A stretch of DNA of 16,101 nucleotides, from assembly GCA_046313675.1 (NCBI GenBank), contig JBKBXU010000070.1, positions 1 through 16,101 of the forward strand, in the 5' to 3' direction. The stretch comes from JBKBXU01 sp046313675 (GTDB lineage: Bacteria > Bacteroidota > Bacteroidia > Cytophagales > Cytophagaceae). Every line of letters starts with the position of its first letter. Position 1 is the stretch's first letter. A program made the position numbers and the translations under genes. Under the pieces are notes generated by a model, which was given only the letters and a program-made list of their open reading frames with translations, searched no databases and was not told the DNA's origin. Of the stretch, positions 8,185-14,425 are shown one piece after another.

Positions 8185-9156
8185 ATGAGATTGAATTTTA
8201 CTTATTTTCTTACCTTTTGCCTTCTTATAGGTTGTTTTTTTTCAGGAGTTGAAACGGCTACCGCACAAAACAGGAAACAGACTAAAAAACGAGTTAAAGC
8301 TGCAAAAAAGAAAAAACCTAAGAAAGAGCCGTATGAAATTGTTTGGACAGACAAGGACAGCGATGGTGATGGTGTTCCTGATAAAGGAGACAGGTGTCCC
8401 AATTCTCCCAAAGGTGTGCCTGTAACGCCATTTGGTTGTCCATATGATACGGATTTTGATGGAATTTACGATTATGAAGATTCTTGTATTCACGATCCGG
8501 GCCCAAGGGAAAATTTTGGATGTCCATGGGGTGATCGTGATGGGGATGGTATTCCTGATAATAAAGATAAATGTCCGGATGTAGCAGGAGTTAAGAAATT
8601 TCAAGGATGTCCTGATACCGATGGTGATGGAATCCCGGATCATGAAGATGATTGTCCTGAAGTCTATGGAATTGTAAAATACAAAGGATGTCCTCCACCA
8701 TTTGTCGATAGTGATGGTGATGGGATAAGCGATTACGATGATCTCTGTCCGAATACGCCGGGTGTAAAAGAGAACCGGGGTTGTCCTGAAATTAAACCTG
8801 AAGAAAAGGCTGCTCTGCAAAGAGCGTTTGAGAACCTTCTCTTTGAAACCGGAAAAGATGTGATTATGTCGTCTTCTTACAGTTCTCTAAATGAATTAGC
8901 TAAAGTGTTGGTGAATAATCCTAAGTATAAATTACACCTGGAAGGTCACACGGATAGTGTAGGAGATGATGACGACAACATGGAATTGTCAAAGAACAGA
9001 TCTGCTTCAGTGAAGAGGTACTTAGTTCAGAAAGGTGTAAATGCCAATAGAATTACAACGGATGGATTTGGTGAGACTAAGCCAAAAGCAACCAATGATA
9101 CCGATGAGGGCCGTCGCCTGAACCGGAGGGTAGAAATGAATATTATTTATGAATAG
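8185..9156 (+). CDS. OmpA-family envelope protein with TSP3 calcium repeats
   Basis: 323 residues from the ATG at 8185; an in-frame TTG at 8161 lies inside the predicted promoter, so I rejected it. A signal peptide spans about residues 1-28 (MRLNFTYFLTFCLLIGCFFS, then a likely cleavage near TATAQ); LIGC at 14-17 resembles a lipobox, so a lipoprotein is possible. Residues 29-49 are strongly basic, with about eleven Lys. Five thrombospondin type 3 repeats follow (about 54-200), each with a D-x-D-x-D-G calcium loop (near 58, 88, 117, 144 and 175) and paired Cys, ten in all. The C-terminal OmpA domain (about 210-321) has GHTD with Asp257 and NRRVE at 313-317, the peptidoglycan-binding signature. 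It probably links outer membrane or periplasm to peptidoglycan. No N-terminal beta barrel is visible. Monocistronic, between its own promoter and a strong terminator. Confidence 0.92.
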   Translation: MRLNFTYFLTFCLLIGCFFSGVETATAQNRKQTKKRVKAAKKKKPKKEPYEIVWTDKDSDGDGVPDKGDRCPNSPKGVPVTPFGCPYDTDFDGIYDYEDSCIHDPGPRENFGCPWGDRDGDGIPDNKDKCPDVAGVKKFQGCPDTDGDGIPDHEDDCPEVYGIVKYKGCPPPFVDSDGDGISDYDDLCPNTPGVKENRGCPEIKPEEKAALQRAFENLLFETGKDVIMSSSYSSLNELAKVLVNNPKYKLHLEGHTDSVGDDDDNMELSKNRSASVKRYLVQKGVNANRITTDGFGETKPKATNDTDEGRRLNRRVEMNIIYE

Positions 9157-9174
9157 AATATTAAAAAAAGAGTA

Positions 9175-9220
9175 ATGCATAAAAAAAGAACCGGCTAAAA
9201 CCGGTTCTTTTTTTATGCAT
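9175..9220. terminator. Perfect 20-bp bidirectional terminator
   Basis: 9175-9194 pairs without mismatch with 9201-9220 across a 6-nt loop (CTAAAA). The GAACCGG/CCGGTTC core is followed by a 7-base T run on each strand, and ATGCAT closes both outer ends. It sits between the convergent OmpA gene (stop at 9156) and response regulator gene (stop at 9253) and can serve both. Confidence 0.92.
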
Positions 9221-9252
9221 ATTATAGATGATTTCTGTAATGGAAGCCAGCT

Positions 9253-9663
9253 TTATGAAAAGAATTTATTCATCATATTTTGTAGCTTAATCTCTGTCAA
9301 AGGTTTGTTTATATAGTCTGCTACTATAGATGATTTTACTCTGGTTACATCACTGGGATTTGTGGATGTGGTGAGCATGATAATGGTTATTTGACTTTTA
9401 TTTTTAAAATTAAGCTCTTTGAAAGCTTCCAGAAATTCAAATCCATCCATAACAGGCATGTTGATGTCGAGGAGAATAAGCTCCGGAAAAAAATCAGGAT
9501 CAGAATCTACTTGAGATTGCAGGTACTTTATTGCCTCTTCGCCATTTAAGAGAATTTTAATGTCCTGAGAAAAATTGAGTTTCTTTAACAACTTTTCATT
9601 AATATAATTATTAATTGTGTCATCATCTATTAAAAGGACATGATTTAATTCTAAAAATTGCAT
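9253..9663 (-). CDS. Single-domain response regulator (CheY-like receiver)
   Basis: 136 residues, a receiver domain with no output domain. Signature residues are all present: acidic cluster LIDDD at 11-15, phospho-acceptor Asp66 in LLDINMPVMDG, Thr98/Thr99 in MLTTS, and Lys120 in NKP. Such stand-alone receivers, common in Cytophagia and near the Rcp1 type, are phosphorylated by a hybrid or separate histidine kinase and act by protein contact. No kinase is in the window, so its partner and pathway are unknown. I chose the ATG at 9663: the longer frame would add 30 mostly hydrophobic residues not part of a receiver and would run into the 5' end of the divergent murI. It converges on the OmpA gene with a shared terminator. 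Confidence 0.9.
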   Translation of the reverse strand: MQFLELNHVLLIDDDTINNYINEKLLKKLNFSQDIKILLNGEEAIKYLQSQVDSDPDFFPELILLDINMPVMDGFEFLEAFKELNFKNKSQITIIMLTTSTNPSDVTRVKSSIVADYINKPLTEIKLQNMMNKFFS

Positions 9664-9751
9664 AAAGTAACTATTTCGAAGTAATATTATTAAAAATAAT
9701 AGGTAATATAGTGGAAATTTTATTAAAATTTGGCTTACGTTGAAATATGAC

Positions 9752-10558
9752 ATGCGAAAGGAACAACCAATAGGTATTTATGATAGCGGAATAGGTGGCC
9801 TTACTGTTGCTCATGCGGTAAGACAAAAACTTCCTAATGAGGGCATTGTTTATTTTGGAGATACTGCTCATTTCCCATATGGAGATAAATCTACCGCTGC
9901 CATTCAAGCCTATGCTGTCAAAATTTGCGATGTTCTTTTAAAGCATAATTGTAAGGCCATATTAATAGCATGTAATTCTGCCTCCTCTGCCGCATATCGA
10001 CTTGTTAAAGAATATGTCGGAACTAAGGCTAAAGTGGTAAACGTTATAGACCCTGTTGTGCAATACTGTTCATTAAACTACTCAGGTCAAACCATTGGCC
10101 TGATAGGCACAAAAAAAACTGTTAACAGCAATGTTTATCAAAAGAAAATTGATAAACTTGAAATGGATATTGCCTTAAAAGCTTTAGCCACACCTCTGCT
10201 GGCACCTATGATTGAGGAGGGATTTTTCAATAACCGCATAAGTGAAGAGATTATTCTTAATTATCTTCAGGATTCTCGTTTAACAGATATTCAGGCTCTT
10301 ATTTTGGGATGCACACATTATCCGCTTATTAAGAACCAAATTGAGAATATATATAAAGGGAAAATCCAGGTTTTAGATTCATCCACAATAGTTGCAGATT
10401 ACCTTTACAAAGTTTTAAAGAATTCAGACTTGCTTCATGATCAACAGCCTCCTTTTTGTAAGTTTTTTGTTTCAGATTATACCCATTCTTTTGCCGAAAC
10501 CTCAAAAATTTTCTTTAAAGAAGACTTAACTCTTGAATATTATCCTCTTTGGGAATAA
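9752..10558 (+). CDS. murI: Glutamate racemase
   Basis: Cofactor-independent enzyme that converts L-glutamate to D-glutamate for peptidoglycan precursors in the cytoplasm. 268 residues from the ATG at 9752, a normal length. An in-frame TTG at 9740 would add only four residues; the ATG places the conserved PIGIYDSGIGGLTV right at the N-terminus as usual. Motifs seen: DSGIGG (Asp11, Ser12), GDTAHFPYG, ACNSAS with catalytic Cys74, and LGCTHYP with the second catalytic Cys187. Both Cys acid/base residues are intact. It is divergent from the response regulator gene with an 88-bp AT-rich gap that contains a 7-bp inverted repeat (about 9685-9701) and no convincing full promoter. No clear hairpin terminator follows. 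Confidence 0.96.
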   Translation: MRKEQPIGIYDSGIGGLTVAHAVRQKLPNEGIVYFGDTAHFPYGDKSTAAIQAYAVKICDVLLKHNCKAILIACNSASSAAYRLVKEYVGTKAKVVNVIDPVVQYCSLNYSGQTIGLIGTKKTVNSNVYQKKIDKLEMDIALKALATPLLAPMIEEGFFNNRISEEIILNYLQDSRLTDIQALILGCTHYPLIKNQIENIYKGKIQVLDSSTIVADYLYKVLKNSDLLHDQQPPFCKFFVSDYTHSFAETSKIFFKEDLTLEYYPLWE

Positions 10559-10680
10559 GAATTTTGTAGTAAAAAATGCTGCATAATTGTTTGAAAATGT
10601 TTTAGTTAATCCTAATTGTGCCAAAGATTTCGTCATAAGTAGCAAAATTGCAATAAATCAGTGTACTTGTGTAGTATAAC

Positions 10681-10757
10681 CACCCCCGGGCTCTCCTAAT
10701 TTAGAAGGGGCTTTAATAATGCTAGGGCTGAGACGCAAATGAGGGCGAAGCGGCCGT
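10681..10757. other. GC-richer non-coding patch, possible dispersed intergenic repeat or small RNA remnant
   Basis: In the 251-base gap between the convergent murI and membrane-protein genes, this stretch is markedly richer in G and C than the AT-rich DNA on either side. It starts with CACCCCCGGG, contains an imperfect hairpin CTCCTAATTTAGAAG, and ends with GGGCGAAGCGGCCG. It has no open frame and does not fold into a tRNA as far as I can see. Pyrimidine-rich CCC...CTCCTAA...AGAAGGGG hairpins of this kind resemble dispersed intergenic repeats of Bacteroidota, but that is from memory and unverified. Confidence 0.35.
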
Positions 10758-10809
10758 TATGATTTGTTACGTAATAGAAAGTTCTTTTTACATAGTTCAA
10801 GTTTAATGT

Positions 10810-11199
10810 TCATGAAGTTAACCGACTGGCAACAAACATAAGAAGGAAAGAAAGGAGGGCAAGGGAAATCAGAATACTTAAAAAAGCTACCGAAAAGTTT
10901 ATAGTATCAGCAAAATAGCTTCTATGTACTACCATGACTCTTTTTTTGCGGGTATAGAGGAGGCCTCCGAGGAGTGAAATGGTAAAAAAAAGCATCAGCA
11001 TAATACCCTGACTATGGCTGAGTAAAACTTTATTGATCCAGAAGATGCAAACAGTAAGAAAAGCTAAAACACCTGAGCATATAATTTTTATCCACGGTTG
11101 CTGTACTTTTGCCAGGCTCATAACTAAGAAAACAGCAATAAATGCAAATAAAAAGGCGAACAGGAAAAGAAATTTTATAAGGGAAGGGATAGCGGCCAT
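10810..11199 (-). CDS. Small four-helix membrane protein, function unknown
   Basis: 129 residues, almost entirely hydrophobic. Four membrane helices can be seen at about residues 8-29, 36-54, 64-83 and 97-125. A basic loop, TRKKRVMVVHRSYF (83-96), lies between helices 3 and 4 and would be cytoplasmic by the positive-inside rule. I do not recognise a family and see no catalytic motif. It converges on murI and diverges from nuoH. Its composition and helix pattern, and the absence of any gene on the other strand, make it more likely real than spurious. The ATG at 11199 is the first possible start in the frame. A link to the adjacent complex I genes is possible only by position. Confidence 0.65.
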   Translation of the reverse strand: MAAIPSLIKFLFLFAFLFAFIAVFLVMSLAKVQQPWIKIICSGVLAFLTVCIFWINKVLLSHSQGIMLMLFFTISLLGGLLYTRKKRVMVVHRSYFADTINFSVAFLSILISLALLSFLLMFVASRLTS

Positions 11200-11325
11200 G
11201 GGGTCATAAAGAATTTATTTTTGTTGTCTATTGGGCGGTTTTCTTCAGGATGGTCATAAAAGTATAACTCATAAGCACCAGGATTTATTTGACAATAGAA
11301 ACCGGGGGCAATCAGCCATAAAAGA

Positions 11326-11368
11326 AGATCAAGCCGAAAAATCATATTTTAAAAGATATGCTTGATCT
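11326..11368. repeat. Inverted repeat upstream of nuoH
   Basis: AGATCAAGC (11326-11334) and GCTTGATCT (11360-11368) are perfect 9-bp inverted copies 25 bases apart. The central part holds the palindrome TTTTAAAA at 11347-11354, and ATATTTT can pair with AAAAGATAT through a one-base bulge. The element ends 28 bases upstream of the nuoH TAnnTTTG box, so it may be an operator or a DNA/RNA hairpin controlling the nuo unit or the divergent membrane gene. Confidence 0.45.
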
Positions 11369-11395
11369 AATGTAGCATATTTATTTAATTAAAAT

Positions 11396-11403
11396 TAACT
11401 TTG
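11396..11403 (+). promoter_or_regulatory. Candidate -7 element of the nuoH promoter
   Basis: TAACTTTG matches TAnnTTTG exactly and lies 15 bases before the nuoH ATG. No TTTG or TTG is found 17-23 bp upstream, so the promoter is either activator-dependent or a chance match. The leader would be under 15 nt. Confidence 0.4.
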
Positions 11404-11418
11404 TCCAAACAAAAGTAG

Positions 11419-12501
11419 ATGCTTGCATTTTTCATAACCCTTCTGTTAATCCCACTGTTTGCGTTGTTTGCCGTTTGGGCAGAGAGAAAAGTGTCTGCTT
11501 ACGTTCAGGATCGATACGGACCCACAGAGGTTGGGTTTAATGGATTGTTACAGACGCTTGCCGATATAATCAAACTCTTTCTCAAAGAAGATGTTACCCC
11601 TACAGATGCGGATAAAAGACTTTTTCGTTTTGCTCCTCTTATAATTTTTGCGGCGGTTTTTGCTGGTTTTGCTGTAATTCCGCTTAGTACAGATGTTATG
11701 GGTTCCGGTGCTGAAGCCGGAGTTTTTTACTTGTTAGCCATTGTTTCAATTGATATTATAGGACTTATAATGGCTGGATGGGGTTCCGGTAGCAAATTCT
11801 CAGTTCTTGGTTCCTTGAGGGCCATAGCACAGGTTATATCTTATGAAATTCCTCTTGGGTTAAGTATTGTTGCCGCCGTAATGATTTGTCAAAGTCTGAA
11901 TCTTCAGGAAATAAGCATTCAACAAGGCATTTTTTTTCATGAATCTAATTACTTGTTTGGCTTGAGTTTTCTGGGTATTGATATGAAAAATGTTGGAGGA
12001 ATTTTTACCTGGAATATTTTTCGGGCACCCGTACTTATACCTGTTTATGTTATATTTTTTATAGCTTCACTTGCAGAATGTAATCGTGCGCCATTTGATC
12101 TGCCAGAGGCGGAATCTGAGTTGGTTGCCGGATATAATACTGAATATTCAGGTTTTCGGTGGGCTTTACTTTTCCTTGCAGAATATGCCCTGATGTTGTT
12201 GGTGGCAATGCTTGGGGTTATACTGTTTCTGGGTAGTTGGAATACTGCTTTTCCAAATATTGGTTCCCTCAGACTTGCTGACTGGACTAGTGGGATTCCG
12301 GGAACATGGTCGGGCAACCTATGGTCATCTTTCTGGCTGTTCTCAAAAACTTTGCTGATTGTTTTTTTGCAGATGATGGCTCGTTGGACGTATCCAAGGT
12401 TACGGGTTGATCAGCTAATGTATCTTTGCTGGAAAGTTTTAACCCCTGCCGCATTGGTTTTAATTTTCCTTTCAGGTGCATGGCGGTTGTGGATGATTTA
12501 A
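11419..12501 (+). CDS. nuoH: NADH-quinone oxidoreductase subunit H
   Basis: Membrane subunit of complex I that joins the peripheral and membrane arms and forms much of the quinone chamber. 360 residues, somewhat longer than the 325 of E. coli. Motifs seen: AERKVSAYVQDRYGP (about 21-35), LLQTLADIIKLFLKED (about 43-58), and the acidic quinone-chamber loop with PFDLPEAESEL (225-235) followed by AGYNTEYSGF. Extra length lies partly in a Trp/Gly-rich loop before the last two helices (about 274-305). The start is fixed: TAG stands in frame immediately before the ATG. It is the first gene of a nuoH-I-J-K-L run, with a divergent unrelated gene upstream, so nuoA-G must lie elsewhere or be absent. nuoI follows after 23 bp. 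Confidence 0.95.
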   Translation: MLAFFITLLLIPLFALFAVWAERKVSAYVQDRYGPTEVGFNGLLQTLADIIKLFLKEDVTPTDADKRLFRFAPLIIFAAVFAGFAVIPLSTDVMGSGAEAGVFYLLAIVSIDIIGLIMAGWGSGSKFSVLGSLRAIAQVISYEIPLGLSIVAAVMICQSLNLQEISIQQGIFFHESNYLFGLSFLGIDMKNVGGIFTWNIFRAPVLIPVYVIFFIASLAECNRAPFDLPEAESELVAGYNTEYSGFRWALLFLAEYALMLLVAMLGVILFLGSWNTAFPNIGSLRLADWTSGIPGTWSGNLWSSFWLFSKTLLIVFLQMMARWTYPRLRVDQLMYLCWKVLTPAALVLIFLSGAWRLWMI

Positions 12502-12524
12502 TAAATAGTATTGAAAAAGAATAA

Positions 12525-13592
12525 ATGAGTAAAGGCGCAAATAATACGTATTGGGGGAATATTAAGGAAAGTGTCTTTTCCTTATGGAATGGCATGCGCC
12601 TTACCTTTCGCCATTTATTTGATGCCCGAATAAAAAGAAAACAATTTTCTGTTAAGGAAAAGGAATATTTTGAAGAGGATAAAGGTGTTTTTACCCTGCA
12701 ATATCCATTTGAATCCATGCCGGTTCCTGACAATGGCCGGTATCGTCTACACAATGAAATAGATGACTGCATTGTTTGCGACCTGTGTGCTAAAATTTGT
12801 CCGGTCAACTGTATTGAAATAGAACCTGTAAAATCTGCTGAGGAGATTGGTAAAACTTCCGATGGCACTACCAAGCGTTTGTATGCAGCCAAGTTTGATA
12901 TTGATATGGCCAAGTGCTGCTATTGTGGTTTATGCACCACTGTATGCCCTACAGAATGTCTGACGATGACCAAGACCTATGATTACAGCGAATTTGATAT
13001 TCGTAACATGGTCTATCATTTTACAAATTTAAGCCCGGAGGAAGCGGAGGAAAAGAAGCTGGAATTCGAGAAACATCAGGAAGTAAAGGCTCAGGCAAAA
13101 GCAGATTCTGCTGTGAAACCAGTGCAACAGTCACCTGCCAAACCGGTAATAGGAAAACCTGCCATAAAACCTCAAATACCTAAACCTTCCGGAGCTCCTT
13201 CTACAGGTTCAACTAAACCGGTAATCAAGCCTGTAGTAAAGCCTGAAACGGAGGAACAGGTTAGTTCTGGAGAAAATGTGGCTAAGCCTAAACCTGTAAT
13301 TAAACCGGTTATTAAACCTAAAGGAGAAGAAGCTTCCGGTACTACAGAGTCTAAAAAAGTTTTACCAAAGCCGGTTATTAAGCCTGTAATTAAACCGAAA
13401 ACAGAAGAGAAGAATGAGATGGAGGAGGACAAAAAGGCAACTCCTAAGCCGGTAATTAAACCGGTTATGAAACCCAAAAATCTGACAGGGGATAAGGGTA
13501 ATACATCAGGAGACAATGTTCAGGGAGAGGAGAAGAAAGTGCCTAAGCCAATTATAAAACCGGTCATTCCTAAAAAGAAAAAAGACGAATGA
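12525..13592 (+). CDS. nuoI: NADH-quinone oxidoreductase subunit I with a long KPVIKP-repeat tail
   Basis: Carries the two 4Fe-4S clusters that pass electrons toward the N2 cluster and quinone. The core (about residues 1-170) has CIVCDLCAKICP (Cys82, 85, 88, 92) and CCYCGLCTTVCP (Cys131, 134, 137, 141), complete for two clusters, after an N-terminal amphipathic stretch that should lie on the membrane. At 355 residues the protein is about twice the usual 160-200. The rest is a charged helix (171-193, PEEAEEKKLEFEKHQEVKAQAK) and then a Lys/Pro/Val/Ile tail with five copies of a KPVIKPVIKP-like unit starting at 231, 256, 282, 308 and 341, separated by Glu/Ser/Gly/Asn linkers. The tail has no Cys and no membrane helix and should be disordered or extended in the cytoplasm. 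It ends in KKKKDE, and its stop overlaps the nuoJ start by 4 bases (ATGA), so translation of the tail leads straight into nuoJ. The function of the tail is unknown. Confidence 0.95.
   Translation: MSKGANNTYWGNIKESVFSLWNGMRLTFRHLFDARIKRKQFSVKEKEYFEEDKGVFTLQYPFESMPVPDNGRYRLHNEIDDCIVCDLCAKICPVNCIEIEPVKSAEEIGKTSDGTTKRLYAAKFDIDMAKCCYCGLCTTVCPTECLTMTKTYDYSEFDIRNMVYHFTNLSPEEAEEKKLEFEKHQEVKAQAKADSAVKPVQQSPAKPVIGKPAIKPQIPKPSGAPSTGSTKPVIKPVVKPETEEQVSSGENVAKPKPVIKPVIKPKGEEASGTTESKKVLPKPVIKPVIKPKTEEKNEMEEDKKATPKPVIKPVMKPKNLTGDKGNTSGDNVQGEEKKVPKPIIKPVIPKKKKDE
13215..13583 (+). repeat. Five-copy KPVIKPVIKP coding repeat in the nuoI tail
   Basis: Repeat cores begin at 13215, 13290, 13368, 13446 and 13545, that is 25, 26, 26 and 33 codons apart. 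The peptide is nearly constant (KPVIKPVVKP, KPVIKPVIKP, KPVIKPVIKP, KPVIKPVMKP, KPIIKPVIPK), while codons vary (GTA/GTT/GTC, ATT/ATC/ATA, CCG/CCT/CCA/CCC, AAA/AAG). Looser KPVIGKPAIKP-type material precedes it from about 13138. Confidence 0.85.
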
Positions 13593-14110
13593 TGCTTTCA
13601 AAAATATTACTTTACGTTTTTGCACTGATAACCACATTTTTTGCCATATACATTGTGTTTACAAAAAATGTTCTATACGCAGCATTTGCGTTGCTGGGGA
13701 CTCTTATCGGCGTTTCGGCTTTGTACGTTTTTGCCGGCGCAGATTTTATCGCACTTACTCAGATTATCATATATGTTGGTGGTACACTGGTTTTGATAAT
13801 GTTTGGTATAATGCTGTCTAACAGAGTTTCAGGAGATAAGAACATCATCTCTCCTTTTAAAAATCAGTTTTTAGGTGTTTTGGCAGGCATTACAATTTTT
13901 GTGGTATTGTTTTTAGGGATATTAAGGGCTAATTTTGCCGCTGTTTCAGCAGAATGGGGGAAAGGAAGCATAGATGGGACAACCATTCCTCAAATTGGTA
14001 AGAATCTTATGACCACCTATATACTTCCATTTGAAATTGTTGCAATGTTGCTTTTAGTAGCTTTAATAGGTGCAGTATATATAGCCTCCGGAAAAATTAA
14101 AAAAAGTTAA
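13589..14110 (+). CDS. nuoJ: NADH-quinone oxidoreductase subunit J
   Basis: Membrane-arm subunit of complex I, next to NuoK, that takes part in coupling quinone chemistry to proton movement. 173 residues with five hydrophobic helices. The conserved third-helix region GADFIALTQIIIYVGGTLVLIMFGIML (about 50-76, with Tyr62) is the family hallmark that forms the pi-bulge helix. The ATG at 13589 overlaps the nuoI stop by 4 bases; a second ATG follows directly, so the start could be one codon later. Translational coupling to nuoI is likely. nuoK starts at the base after its stop. Confidence 0.93.
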   Translation: MMLSKILLYVFALITTFFAIYIVFTKNVLYAAFALLGTLIGVSALYVFAGADFIALTQIIIYVGGTLVLIMFGIMLSNRVSGDKNIISPFKNQFLGVLAGITIFVVLFLGILRANFAAVSAEWGKGSIDGTTIPQIGKNLMTTYILPFEIVAMLLLVALIGAVYIASGKIKKS

Positions 14111-14422
14111 GTGGAATTTATAGATCAGAACATCTATTTTTTTATCAGTACAATCCTTTTCAGTACAGGCATTATAACTGTATTGACAAAGAAGAATGCT
14201 GTTATGATGTTAATAGGAGTTGAGTTGATGTTGAATGCAGCGAATGTTAACCTTGTGTATTTTAGTAGACTTGACCCCTTTTTGTTACAGGGGCAGTTTA
14301 TGACATTATTTATAATGGTGGTGGCAGCAGCTGAAGCTTCGGTTGGACTGGCTATAATAGTAAAGTTGTTTGAGCATCTGAAAACTTCAGATCCGGATGC
14401 TGCACATTCAATGAAGAAATAA
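14111..14422 (+). CDS. nuoK: NADH-quinone oxidoreductase subunit K
   Basis: Small three-helix membrane subunit in the proton-translocating arm. 103 residues, as expected. The two buried glutamates required in the family are present: Glu38 in LIGVELMLNAANV and Glu75 in VAAAEASVGLAI. It starts with GTG directly after the nuoJ TAA, with no space for an independent ribosome binding site outside nuoJ, so coupling is likely. The C-terminus (HLKTSDPDAAHSMKK) is polar. nuoL follows 3 bases after the stop. Confidence 0.95.
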   Translation: MEFIDQNIYFFISTILFSTGIITVLTKKNAVMMLIGVELMLNAANVNLVYFSRLDPFLLQGQFMTLFIMVVAAAEASVGLAIIVKLFEHLKTSDPDAAHSMKK

Positions 14423-14425
14423 GCT

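Noticed and set aside
8242..8820. Long minus-strand open frame (192 codons) opposite the OmpA/TSP3 gene
   Set aside because: It is the reverse of the Asp/Gly-rich calcium repeats and yields a low-complexity Ile/Thr/Arg peptide; the plus-strand gene is unambiguous.
9664..9753. Upstream extension of the response regulator by 30 hydrophobic residues (membrane-anchored form)
   Set aside because: It would overlap the 5' end of murI and is not part of a receiver domain; the ATG at 9663 gives a standard N-terminus.
10559..10680. Terminator or small gene directly after murI
   Set aside because: No stable hairpin followed by a T run and no plausible open frame could be found.
12287..12913. Minus-strand open frame (208 codons) across the nuoH-nuoI junction
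   Set aside because: It overlaps two certain genes, has no family character and no promoter signs.
13172..13516. Minus-strand frame encoding GLITGLITG repeats
   Set aside because: It is simply the antisense image of the nuoI KPVIKP repeat; the sense frame is continuous with the NuoI core and overlaps the nuoJ start.
13113..13592. NuoI tail as a TonB-like Pro/Lys periplasmic spacer or a separate gene
   Set aside because: There is no membrane helix, no signal peptide and no internal start with a TonB C-terminal domain; the frame is continuous with the ferredoxin core, so it is a cytoplasmic extension of NuoI.
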